This document shows, one piece after another, positions 1-7,783 of a DNA stretch of 53,111 nucleotides. The position numbers and the translations under genes were made by a program. The notes below the pieces were generated by a model. The model ran no database searches. It saw nothing but the letters and a program-made list of their open reading frames with translations, and was not told the origin of the DNA. Position 1 is the first letter of the stretch. Every line of letters begins with the position of its first letter. Source of the DNA: Sedimentisphaerales bacterium (GTDB lineage: Bacteria > Planctomycetota > Phycisphaerae > Sedimentisphaerales > Anaerobacaceae); contig JAFGCD010000147.1 of NCBI GenBank assembly GCA_016932835.1, positions 1-53,111 of the forward strand, read 5' to 3'.

Positions 1-2403
1 ACGGGAGAGCCGAACGACCCCTTCAAAATCGCCACCGCCGCCGACTGGCAGGAACTGATGGCCGCAACGGGCGACTGGGGCAGGCATTTCCTCCTCACAG
101 CCGACCTCGATATGAACGGCGTCGCCATGACCCCCGTTGGCAATTCTTCAACCATGTTCACCGGCATCTTCGACGGCAATGGGCATATCATCCGAAACGT
201 CGATATCAATACACCCTCCAAATACTATGTCGGTTTATTCGGTTATGTCGGTAGCTACGTTCACATCCGTAACGTAGGCATCGAGGATGCTGCGATATCA
301 GGCAGAGATTATGTCGGCGGGTTAGTCGGCAGCGACGACGGACCAGAGGGCTATAGTGGTTGTATAAGCGACTGTTATGTGACCGGGAGCATAACCGGAG
401 ATGACTATGTAGGCGGCATCATAGGACTGTCTGGAGGCTCATATGTCTTGCGCTGCTATGCCACTGTTGTTGTGGATGGACACACATATGTTGGGGGATT
501 ATTTGGATTTAAACCGTTTCGCTTCTTAAACTGTTATGCTGCCGGTCCGGTCAGCGGCGACGAGCACGTTGGAGGATTGACCGGAATCGATAGTTACGGG
601 GGTGGGTTCTGGGACGTCAACGTTTCAGGTCAGCCGGCTGGTTCCGACGTTAGAGGAAAGACTACGGCTGAGATGAAAGACAAATTGACCTATCTGCCTT
701 CCGATTGGGACTTCACGACAGACGACCACGACCCGGCTGAGTGGGTCATGCCTGAAAATGACTATCCCCGTCTGGCGTGGGAATACTGGAAAGCTGCCAA
801 AGTGCCGGATGTCAACGGCGTGACTTTCGAGCAAGCCGGCGCCGGTATCACCGGCGCGGGGTTGCTTGTCGGCACGCTCACCGCAGCAGCGAGTGAGACA
901 GTCCCGCCCGGCTGCATAATCCAACAGTCACCGTTGGCAGATTCCAACGGCATCCAGGGGCTGACAAAAGTCGATATGGTCATATCCTGTCGAACTGAGT
1001 TCGCCGATGGTAACGGTACCTATGACGATCCGTATCGAATAGGAAAGGTTGTAGATTGGATGCAACTGACAGATACTCCTGAATGCTGGGACCGACATTT
1101 TGTAGTAACCGACGATTTGGACTTCTTTGGCGGCGGGATTACCCCTGTCAGCAGCAGTGCTCAACCGTTTGACGGTGTTCTTGACGGCAGTGGCCATACG
1201 ATACGTAATCTCATCATCGATGCGCCGGTTAATTATTCCGGCCTGTTCGGCGCCCTTGATTCAAACGGCTGTATCAGCGACCTGAGAGTCGAGAGAATCC
1301 ACGTTGTTGTACAAGAGGAGTCATTCCCTAGGGGTGGGGGATTGCTCGGGAATAATTACGGCACTGTAGTCAACTGTTCCGTCAGCGGCTGGGTCGATGG
1401 CGAAGGCGGACTGATTGGTCGTCATGGGGGCCTCGTGGGAAGCAATCGTGGCACGATTACTTGTAGCTGCGCCGATACCTGGATCTCTGTTAGTGAACCG
1501 AGTAATACAGGTGGCCTGGCCGGATGGAATACCGGCACCATAACCGACTGTTATGCTACAGGTTTTCTTAGTTGGGGTGGCGCCTATACAGGAGGCCTCA
1601 TTGGTGGTGGTGGAAATTACGGCAGTATCACCAATTGTTATTCTACAAGCAAGATGACTTACCGCAGCTCAGGTGTAGGCGGCCTGGTGGGAGACTACGA
1701 TGGCGGCAGTATCGGCGCGGCGTATTTTCTGGACCCCAATGACGGCGGTGGGCCGGATAACGGATATGGCGAGCCGCTTACCGATATTCAGATGCGACAG
1801 CAGGTTAGCTTCGTCGGGTGGGACTTCGTCGGCGCAGGCGACGGCGATGAAGATATATGGTCGATCTGCGAGGGGATGGCGTATCCGCGGCTGACCTGGC
1901 AGGCGCCGGCCGCAGACTTTCTCTGTCCGGACGGGGTCACGGCCAGAGACTTTTCGTTCTTTGCACAGCATTGGCAGCGGGCCGACTGCAACTCGGCAAA
2001 CGAGTACTGCGACCGAGCGGATATCGACGGGTCCGGCCGAGTCGATGGAAACGACCTCGCCTTGTTTGCTGAACAGTGGCTCGAACAGGCAGACTTGATG
2101 GGTTGCTGCTTCTGGTTGCCGGCGCCGCCCTCCCAGGCAGCCAATCCCGATCCACTCGAAGGGGCGATTACCAGTACATCTACGAACCTAAGCTGGTGGC
2201 GCGGCGAATGTGCTGTCTCGCACAATGTCTATTTCGGCACGGCCAATCCGCCCGAATTCCGCGGCAGCCAGGCAAGTGTAACTTTTGAGCCCGGACCCTT
2301 GGAACTGGGGACAACGTACTATTGGCGTATCGACGAGGTCAACTCTCACGGCACAACAACCGGTAAGGTCTGGTCGTTTACAACGTGTACCGGCAGTCGA
2401 TAG
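1..2403 (+). CDS. Secreted modular protein: GLUG repeats, PASTA, GLUG, dockerin-like, Fn3-like (5' partial)
   Basis: The reading frame is open from base 1, so the N-terminus and any signal peptide lie outside the window. The first visible residues (GEPNDPFKIATAADWQEL) are a typical start of a GLUG unit. VGGLVG/VGGIIG/VGGLFG-type repeats fill about 1-780. A PASTA-like unit follows (about 802-990, VPDVNGVTFEQAGAGITGAG then QQSP), then a second GLUG unit (about 1000-1840). After that comes a dockerin-type Ca-binding pair with DIDGSGRVDGND (about 1921-2095) and an Fn3-like end (YYWRIDEVNSHG). The architecture suggests an extracellular adhesin or scaffold-associated protein. No catalytic motif is seen and the substrate is unknown. 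The domain assignments are by eye. Confidence 0.85.
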   Translation, partial: TGEPNDPFKIATAADWQELMAATGDWGRHFLLTADLDMNGVAMTPVGNSSTMFTGIFDGNGHIIRNVDINTPSKYYVGLFGYVGSYVHIRNVGIEDAAISGRDYVGGLVGSDDGPEGYSGCISDCYVTGSITGDDYVGGIIGLSGGSYVLRCYATVVVDGHTYVGGLFGFKPFRFLNCYAAGPVSGDEHVGGLTGIDSYGGGFWDVNVSGQPAGSDVRGKTTAEMKDKLTYLPSDWDFTTDDHDPAEWVMPENDYPRLAWEYWKAAKVPDVNGVTFEQAGAGITGAGLLVGTLTAAASETVPPGCIIQQSPLADSNGIQGLTKVDMVISCRTEFADGNGTYDDPYRIGKVVDWMQLTDTPECWDRHFVVTDDLDFFGGGITPVSSSAQPFDGVLDGSGHTIRNLIIDAPVNYSGLFGALDSNGCISDLRVERIHVVVQEESFPRGGGLLGNNYGTVVNCSVSGWVDGEGGLIGRHGGLVGSNRGTITCSCADTWISVSEPSNTGGLAGWNTGTITDCYATGFLSWGGAYTGGLIGGGGNYGSITNCYSTSKMTYRSSGVGGLVGDYDGGSIGAAYFLDPNDGGGPDNGYGEPLTDIQMRQQVSFVGWDFVGAGDGDEDIWSICEGMAYPRLTWQAPAADFLCPDGVTARDFSFFAQHWQRADCNSANEYCDRADIDGSGRVDGNDLALFAEQWLEQADLMGCCFWLPAPPSQAANPDPLEGAITSTSTNLSWWRGECAVSHNVYFGTANPPEFRGSQASVTFEPGPLELGTTYYWRIDEVNSHGTTTGKVWSFTTCTGSR

Positions 2404-2794
2404 CGTCTATATTCCTTCCCGGCTCCTCAGCACCTGTTTTCTGTTTTCTATCCTCTGTGTACTTCATCGCTCTCTGCGCTCTCGGCGGTAAATCTTCTCG
2501 TTTTGATCATTTGAATTTTGGTGATTAGAGCTTGTTTAGGATTTCGATATTCGGATTTCGCATTTCCCGACTCCGCCGGGCCACTCATTTACTCATCTAC
2601 CCATCTACTCATCTACTCATTTGCTCATCCCCTCTGCGTCCTCTGCGCTCTGCGGTTAAGCAAATACCCTGGAAACCTTCACAGACACGGGACTCCTAAT
2701 CCGCCGGTTTTTCCTTGCCTTTCACAGCATGATAAGCAAGAATACTTGAAGTTATAACCAATCGAAATGCCCAGAACCGCCGTGAAAGGCTGAT
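2404..2794. repeat. Gene-free spacer with low-complexity and dispersed-type repeats
   Basis: No convincing gene. There are two imperfect copies of a CCTCTGyGTnCTCTGCGCTC-like unit: one near 2452-2491, interrupted by an insertion, and one near 2630-2660 followed by GCGGTTAAG. Between 2584 and 2627 a short tandem run of CATCTACTCATCTAC-type units reads CTCATTTACTCATCTACCCA and onward. This looks like interspersed non-coding repeat material. The unit is too short and too tight to be a CRISPR array. Confidence 0.5.
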
Positions 2795-4534
2795 ATGGAA
2801 ATCAAAAAGGGAATTGCAGTCTCACCGGGCATCTCAATTGCCAAGGCGCTGATAATCGACTCAGAGGACTACCGCATTCCTCGTCGCCCGATAGAACCCT
2901 CGCAGCGAATGACCGAGACCCAGCGAGTCAAAAACGCCTTTGCCGACGCTGTCCAGGAACTGTCATCACTCGCCGAAACGCAGGACAAAGCCGAAGGCGG
3001 CAAGATTATGGATATCTTCGCCGTTCACCTTCGTTTCATGCGGGACAAGAGCCTGAAAAGGAAAATCACGGACCTCGTCAGATCCGAACTCGTAACCGCA
3101 GAATACGCCGTCTCAACCGTCCTCCGCGAGGTCGCTTCACACTTTGCAAACGTTAAAGATGCGTATATCAGCGAACGCGCCGCCGATATCTACGACATCG
3201 AGAAAAGGTTGCTCAGACAGCTCCTCGGCAAGAAAAGGGAGGATATCGCCAACCTCACCGAACAAGTCATTGTTGTTGCACGCGAACTGAGCCCCACCCA
3301 AACCGCAAGCTTCAACAAGAAATTCGTAATAGGCATCGCCAGTGACGCCGGCGGACGCACAAGCCACGCTGCCATCGTCGCAAGATCGCTCGGAATCCCG
3401 GCTGTAGTAGCACTCGAAAACTTCACACAATGCGTCAGAGGCGGTGATACAATCATCATCGACGGCAACCGCGGAATCGCAATCCTCGACCCGGATGAAG
3501 AAACAGTCCGGCAGTACCGCAAATACTCTGAAGAATTCCTCGCACTCGAACACAAACTCGATGCAATCCGCGATCTGCCCGCAGTCACAAGAGATGGAAT
3601 TGAAATCACCCTTCTCGGGAATATCGAATTCCCGGATGAGGCCGAAGCGGTTCTCCAAAAGGGAGGACATGGAATAGGCCTTTACAGAACCGAATTTCTC
3701 TACCTGAACAGTAAAACAGAACCGACCGAACAGCAGCATTATGAAGCATACGCTCAAACGCTAAGCGTATTCAAGCATAGGCCTGTGACGATAAGGACGA
3801 TGGACCTCGGAGCCGACAAATTTACACAATCAAAAAGATTCGTCAGAGAGCCCAATCCGTTCCTCGGCCTTCGATCAATCAGATTCTGCCTTCAAAACCT
3901 CAGTTTGTTCAGAACTCAGCTCCGCGCAATCCTCCGAGCATCCGTAATCGGCTCGGCAAAAATAATGTTCCCGCTGATTACGAACATTCAAGAGTTGACC
4001 CAGGCCCGCCTGATACTCCGCGATGTCATGGAAGACCTCGACGAAGAGCAAATCCCATACAACAGGGACATCGATGTCGGTATAATGATCGAGACCCCCT
4101 CCGCAGCGCTGACGGCATATTCCCTCGCTCGCGAAGTCGCCTTTTTCAGTATCGGCACAAACGACCTGACACAATACACCCTCGCCGTCGACAGAGGCAA
4201 CGAACTGGTCTCAACACTCTACTCCTCGGTGGACCCGGCTGTACTTCGACTGATCAGAACCGTCCTGCAGGATGCGCACAAGGCCCGCATCGACGTCAGC
4301 ATCTGTGGCGAAATGGCATCCGAACCCGAATACATAATGCTCCTGCTCGGCATGGGAGTCCGCACAATCTCGATTGCGCACCCGATGATACCTGAGATTA
4401 AGCAGGTAATCCGCTCGGTAACAATTGAAGACTGCAACAGCGTGGCAAGAAAAGCCCTCGCCCTGAATTCCGAGAGACAGATCTCCGCATACCTCAGGAC
4501 CTCGGCAAGACACATCCTGCCCGAAGCATTCTGA
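2795..4534 (+). CDS. ptsI: Phosphoenolpyruvate-protein phosphotransferase (PTS enzyme I)
   Basis: Cytoplasmic enzyme I, which takes phosphate from PEP and passes it to HPr. At 579 residues it has the usual family length. The phospho-His is visible at about residue 191 in GGRTSHAAIVARSLG. The PEP-binding barrel carries LYRTEFLYL, RTMDLGADKF, MIETPSAAL and FFSIGTNDLTQYTLAVDRG, and the C-terminal catalytic Cys lies in ICGEMASEPE (about 504). The protein therefore looks intact. The start follows a weak GAAAGGC at about 8 bases. No ptsH or sugar-specific EII gene is next to it, which suggests either a separate PTS operon or a regulatory (PTS-Ntr-like) role. The N-terminus lacks a GAF domain, so it is not EI-Ntr (PtsP). 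Confidence 0.95.
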   Translation: MEIKKGIAVSPGISIAKALIIDSEDYRIPRRPIEPSQRMTETQRVKNAFADAVQELSSLAETQDKAEGGKIMDIFAVHLRFMRDKSLKRKITDLVRSELVTAEYAVSTVLREVASHFANVKDAYISERAADIYDIEKRLLRQLLGKKREDIANLTEQVIVVARELSPTQTASFNKKFVIGIASDAGGRTSHAAIVARSLGIPAVVALENFTQCVRGGDTIIIDGNRGIAILDPDEETVRQYRKYSEEFLALEHKLDAIRDLPAVTRDGIEITLLGNIEFPDEAEAVLQKGGHGIGLYRTEFLYLNSKTEPTEQQHYEAYAQTLSVFKHRPVTIRTMDLGADKFTQSKRFVREPNPFLGLRSIRFCLQNLSLFRTQLRAILRASVIGSAKIMFPLITNIQELTQARLILRDVMEDLDEEQIPYNRDIDVGIMIETPSAALTAYSLAREVAFFSIGTNDLTQYTLAVDRGNELVSTLYSSVDPAVLRLIRTVLQDAHKARIDVSICGEMASEPEYIMLLLGMGVRTISIAHPMIPEIKQVIRSVTIEDCNSVARKALALNSERQISAYLRTSARHILPEAF

Positions 4535-4640
4535 CGCCCTCCCAAAGTCGCCACGACCTTCCGGCTCTGTGCCGGTCGCCTGCTTTCAAATGTGCGTCAG
4601 CCTGTTCTATTAATCCGCCCCTCGCTTCACAATCCGAGAG

Positions 4641-4880
4641 CTATCCGTCTGCATTCCTCGCCGGCGGGTCCTGCCTGTTCTGCCAAGCCTCGACTACCTC
4701 GCTGAATTTCTCGTCGATATGTTGAACGAACCACTCGTCGATCATCGACTTCTTAAATCGCCATTCCTTGCCCAGCTTTGCCGCGGGGATCCTCTTATCC
4801 TGCGCCCAGGTATAAATCGTCTGCGGCTTCAGCCTCAAGTACGCCGCGACCTCTTCCAATGTCATTATATCGTTTCTCAC
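4641..4880 (-). CDS. Small excisionase-family helix-turn-helix protein
   Basis: A compact protein with the HTH_17/excisionase signature: MTLEEVAAYLRLKPQTIYTW, then IPAAKLGKEWRFKKSMIDEW. Such modules bind DNA through a winged MerR-like helix-turn-helix and are usually transcription regulators outside phage contexts. The frame extends upstream to a TTG at 4901. I prefer the GTG at 4880 because AGGGG lies about 8 bases before it; an ATG at 4865 is also possible. The stop of the membrane-protein gene lies 26 bases before this start, so the two are probably co-transcribed. No integrase or att site is visible nearby, so an excisionase role in a phage is not supported. Confidence 0.8.
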   Translation of the reverse strand: MRNDIMTLEEVAAYLRLKPQTIYTWAQDKRIPAAKLGKEWRFKKSMIDEWFVQHIDEKFSEVVEAWQNRQDPPARNADG

Positions 4881-4906
4881 TAATCGCCGCCCCTGTTCCA
4901 ATGGCT

Positions 4907-5641
4907 CTAATCGAGCGTCAAATCATCAGAGTTCTCATCAACATCCTTCTTCTCCCCAACGACAACGTCACGAACGGAGTGAATCACCGAAAGATAGAAG
5001 TTCCCCTCCCTCTGCCTGAACAACTCGAACTCCATCCCTCTCGAACCGATGAATGGCCTAAGGTTCCAAGCCAACTGCATCCCCACAAAAGCGAGTATAA
5101 CGATCCAGAAGCGAAAGACCACGACGCCAACCTTCGGATACACCTTGCTCTTCTCACAGCAGTACCGGAGCGCCTCGACCATAGTCTTGGCGCCGAAGAA
5201 TCCGGAAATCGAGAATATCGCAACGTGCAGCAGCTTGATAAACGCATAGTTGTCACCGGTTATCAGGAAGAATATGACAATAGGCGCAAATGCCACCATA
5301 ATCAGCGAAACCATGAGAAAGCCGTTCAGAATTATATTCAGCATACCAAGCAGTCCGAGCTTAGAGCCTAAGACAAACTGAATGATGAAAAATACGGGAA
5401 AACAAACGAGCAGACTGAGAGTGAGAAAAGCCGGAACCTTAACGCCCGATGCAACGGCTTGCTGCAGCCCGTTATAGCTGCCCATCACGATGCCGTACAC
5501 CGCTGAGAATATTACCAGCAGGACATACTGTCCGATTATCCGGTCTGTCATATTCTCATCGTTGGTGAGCTTCTCGAAAAAGCATTCCTTGTCCTGAAAA
5601 TCGCGAAACAACTGCAAAGACAACAACCTTGTTTTAGCCAT
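4907..5641 (-). CDS. Multi-pass inner-membrane protein, function unknown
   Basis: About 244 residues. The start is set by AGGAGG seven bases before the ATG at 5641; an upstream ATG at 5695 is not needed. The N-terminal 30 residues are soluble (MAKTRLLSLQLF, then a charged DFQDKECFFEKLTNDEN). Five or six hydrophobic segments follow between about residues 38 and 205, including YVLLVIFSAVYGIVMGSY and FLTLSLLVCFPVFFIIQF. Near the C-terminus is a conserved-looking block, MQLAWNLRPFIGSRG, then REGNFYLSVIHSV. Proteins with this ending are known in several phyla, some annotated only by a doubtful WH2 label; that family link is from memory. It is paired with the HTH gene downstream. No transport or enzyme motif is evident. 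Confidence 0.7.
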   Translation of the reverse strand: MAKTRLLSLQLFRDFQDKECFFEKLTNDENMTDRIIGQYVLLVIFSAVYGIVMGSYNGLQQAVASGVKVPAFLTLSLLVCFPVFFIIQFVLGSKLGLLGMLNIILNGFLMVSLIMVAFAPIVIFFLITGDNYAFIKLLHVAIFSISGFFGAKTMVEALRYCCEKSKVYPKVGVVVFRFWIVILAFVGMQLAWNLRPFIGSRGMEFELFRQREGNFYLSVIHSVRDVVVGEKKDVDENSDDLTLD

Positions 5642-5804
5642 AATAAGCCTCCTAATATATGTAGAAGAAAAACCTGTTTTTAGAAAGCGTATCACAGGAA
5701 CACGAACTTGTCAAGTATTTTATTGTTTATTGGTGTTTATTACTGTCTTGCCCTAACGATATCGCCCAATAAGCTGAGAACGTCCCATAAAAGGCATTTT
5801 TCAC

Positions 5805-5834
5805 TTGACAGATATTGCCTGTTTTGTGTAAATT
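5805..5834 (+). promoter_or_regulatory. Possible sigma-70-type promoter
   Basis: TTGACA at 5805-5810 is followed after 16 bases by TGTAAA (5827-5832), or after 18 bases by TAAATT. It reads toward the PEP-CTERM gene at 6185, leaving a leader of about 340 bases. Promoter rules for this organism are not known, so this is only a consensus match. Confidence 0.4.
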
Positions 5835-5841
5835 GACATTT

Positions 5842-6184
5842 AGAAGGGTGTCTCTATATTGTCCTTCTGCTATTGCTCGTGTCGGGTTACAAGACCTTGC
5901 CGGCAATAATTAAGTTCAGAGTTCGTATCAGGGTGATGGCCCTACCGGCGTTGATCACCTGTAGTATACGGCTTGGACCTTGCACTATCGCAGGGATCCT
6001 CGCCCTTGAAAAGCTTTTTATCAAACAGGCACAGGTAAGGTGAAGATTACGTTTGTTTGTTTGCGAAGTGAGTTGCTGGAAGTCTTTTGGAGTGAGTGTC
6101 AGGTCATGCCAAGTGGCTGATAGCGGCAAGCTAATTTGGCTCGTTGCCAAATAAAAAGTGTTTAAGTTCTGGGAGGAGCTTAAG
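5842..6184 (+). promoter_or_regulatory. Long leader or intergenic region before a PEP-CTERM gene
   Basis: About 340 bases with no supported gene. A short perfect hairpin, ATTTGGC-TCGTT-GCCAAAT, lies at 6134-6152, about 30 bases before the start codon. The ribosome-binding site GGGAGGAG follows it near 6171-6178. The hairpin could be an operator-like palindrome or a leader structure. Nothing else is recognisable. Confidence 0.35.
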
Positions 6185-6763
6185 ATGAAGAAAGTAATTA
6201 CTATTAGTTTCCTTGTGATTCTGGGAGTCGGTTCTCTCGCATCTGCGACGACGACATCCCAGATCTGGTACTTCGACGACCCGATTGCTCTGGTTCCCGA
6301 TGTCGTTGATAACGACTACGGACAACCGCAGCTTCAGGTGGTCCCTGGGCCGGGAGGAGGCTGGGTGGAGCCGGGAGCATGGGCTTTGTCGGGCGAGATT
6401 GATGTGATCGTTCCAAACGACCCCGTCGAGCGACCCTACAAAGAGATCACCATTGCTCTGACATGGAAACCCGGCGACCTTGATTCATTCCTGCCCGACA
6501 GACCGCTTGTAGGTGTTAGCGCAGTCCCCATGGACGCCATGACGATGAACGTAGTACACGACCCCATAGCTGGAAGTGATTGGACACTCTCCATCTATGA
6601 CATCGTAATCTGGCCGAACCCGCCGGAGGAATGGATCGCGATTAAGGGCGATATTGTCGTCGATGAGTTGAAGATCGAGACCAAATGTGTCCCCGAGCCG
6701 GCTACAATGGGACTGCTTGGTCTTGGTAGCCTTGCGTTGCTCAGGCATCGCAGGAAACACTGA
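6185..6763 (+). CDS. PEP-CTERM sorting-signal protein, function unknown
   Basis: A 192-residue exported protein. Its signal peptide is MKKVITISFLVILGVGSLAS followed by A. The C-terminus is a classical PEP-CTERM tripartite signal: VPEPATMGLLGLG, a hydrophobic stretch, then the basic end RHRRKH. Such proteins are exported by Sec and then processed by an exosortase (EpsH family), commonly in exopolysaccharide-making Gram-negatives. The start at 6185 is chosen because GGGAGGAG lies just upstream; a longer frame from 6158 would bury the signal peptide. The 130-residue middle (PIALVPDVVDNDYG, EITIALTWKPGDLD) matches no domain I recognise. It ends just before a strong terminator. Confidence 0.85.
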   Translation: MKKVITISFLVILGVGSLASATTTSQIWYFDDPIALVPDVVDNDYGQPQLQVVPGPGGGWVEPGAWALSGEIDVIVPNDPVERPYKEITIALTWKPGDLDSFLPDRPLVGVSAVPMDAMTMNVVHDPIAGSDWTLSIYDIVIWPNPPEEWIAIKGDIVVDELKIETKCVPEPATMGLLGLGSLALLRHRRKH

Positions 6764-6770
6764 TACTTGT

Positions 6771-7244
6771 TCAAAAGTATTGGTTAACCAATGTGTTTGT
6801 ACAAAATTGAGGTCTGGACCGCTCTTTGGTCCAGGCCTCTTTATTTTTCCAGACCGCTGGGCGGTTAGAAGTATTCCATTTGTCGTCCCCAAGCAGCACG
6901 ATATCGGGAGAAAACTCGGATATCTCGTCCATGATTCGGATAGTCGCAGCCATGATTTCGCCTCTGCTGCTCTTGCGTTTCGTATCCATCCATGCCTTCT
7001 TCGCTATTGCGGATTCGGTCTCAACACGGTCGGTTTGCGTGAACTCGATAGCCTGGTCTTCGTTGTCCAGGAAGCCAAACTCAAGGAGTCCCGCGCAGAG
7101 CCCTTTCTGCGTGTCCTGCGACCAGAGATACTCCCGATGATAACTGCTGACCACAAATATGCGTTGTTTTGCAGTTTCATTCTCCCGCACATCGGCTGAC
7201 GTCAGCACTAGCACACTCATCAAGACTACAAATATCCTGTTCAT
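6771..7244 (-). pseudogene. 3'-truncated ABC-type substrate-binding protein gene
   Basis: The frame starts well, with ATG at 7244 behind GTGAGGTG, signal peptide MNRIFVVLMSVLVLTSA and the motif RIFVVSSYHREYLWSQDTQK. It resembles periplasmic ABC-transporter-type substrate-binding proteins (the ABC_sub_bind-like group often linked to sensor kinases), which are several hundred residues long. After IMDEISEFSPDIVLLGDD, at about base 6881, the similarity-like sequence stops. The frame then runs through unrelated DNA and the neighbour's terminator stem, adding some 35 meaningless residues. Only about 120 native residues remain, so the gene is probably dead. The family call is from recognition of the N-terminal motif only. 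Confidence 0.6.
6809..6848 (+). terminator. Rho-independent terminator of the PEP-CTERM gene
   Basis: The stem GAGGTCTGGACC / GGTCCAGGCCTC (6809-6820 with 6828-6839, loop GCTCTTT) is followed by TTTATTTTT. It lies 45 bases past the stop codon. Confidence 0.85.
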
Positions 7245-7783
7245 CGCACACACCTCACTTATCGAAGCATCGCATTTTCACTCGGACGATCGTTTATTGA
7301 TCCGGCGTGTTGTCCGGCAATGCCGGCATACATTTTCGGCAGGAATCCCCCCTTCCATGCCATGCTAACACAGTCATGTCTATCGTCAATCTCGAGGTAA
7401 GAATTCATGGCTATAGCTCTTGGGACTTTGTGGCGTAACGCCAAGGGCCTGTATCCCATAATCGGCAGTCTTTGCCCGACCAAAGTGACGCTGTATTTGC
7501 GTGCATAGTTAGCGGAGCTTGGCGGCGGGCCGTCACGGAAATACCAATCAGAATTATCGGATACTTTTCCTGGTTGGCATTAGAGTGAAGGCATCTGTTC
7601 GGCTATGGATTATTTGACGCTGAGGCGCTTTGCGCCAGGGTTAATGAAGCGGCGACCAGCTAAAAGCACCTTTTTTCAGTGATGGATTACGGCCGAAGAG
7701 AGCTGGTGCAAGATGTTTGAATTGTTCGGCCGGACTTGATAGTATGCTTCTTGATATTTTCGCAATACTTGAAGGAATAGTAC
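7245..7783. other. Gene-free region, 540 bases
   Basis: No supported gene. Frames here are short and have no ribosome-binding site or recognisable motif. Two small hairpins are visible: TGGCG-TAA-CGCCA near 7429-7441 and GGCGC-TTT-GCGCC at 7624-7636. This could be degraded sequence left with the truncated gene beside it, but I cannot identify it. Confidence 0.4.

Noticed and set aside
2584-2630. Tandem CATCTACTC repeats considered as a CRISPR array.
   Set aside because: Units are under 12 bases with no unique spacers, and there are no cas genes.
4641-4880. The excisionase-like HTH as evidence of a prophage or integrative element.
   Set aside because: No integrase, tRNA gene, attachment repeats or phage genes are near; the same HTH family is common in ordinary regulators.
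5887-6150. A short minus-strand frame of 87 codons in the spacer before the PEP-CTERM gene.
   Set aside because: No ribosome-binding site, no motif, and composition typical of non-coding DNA.
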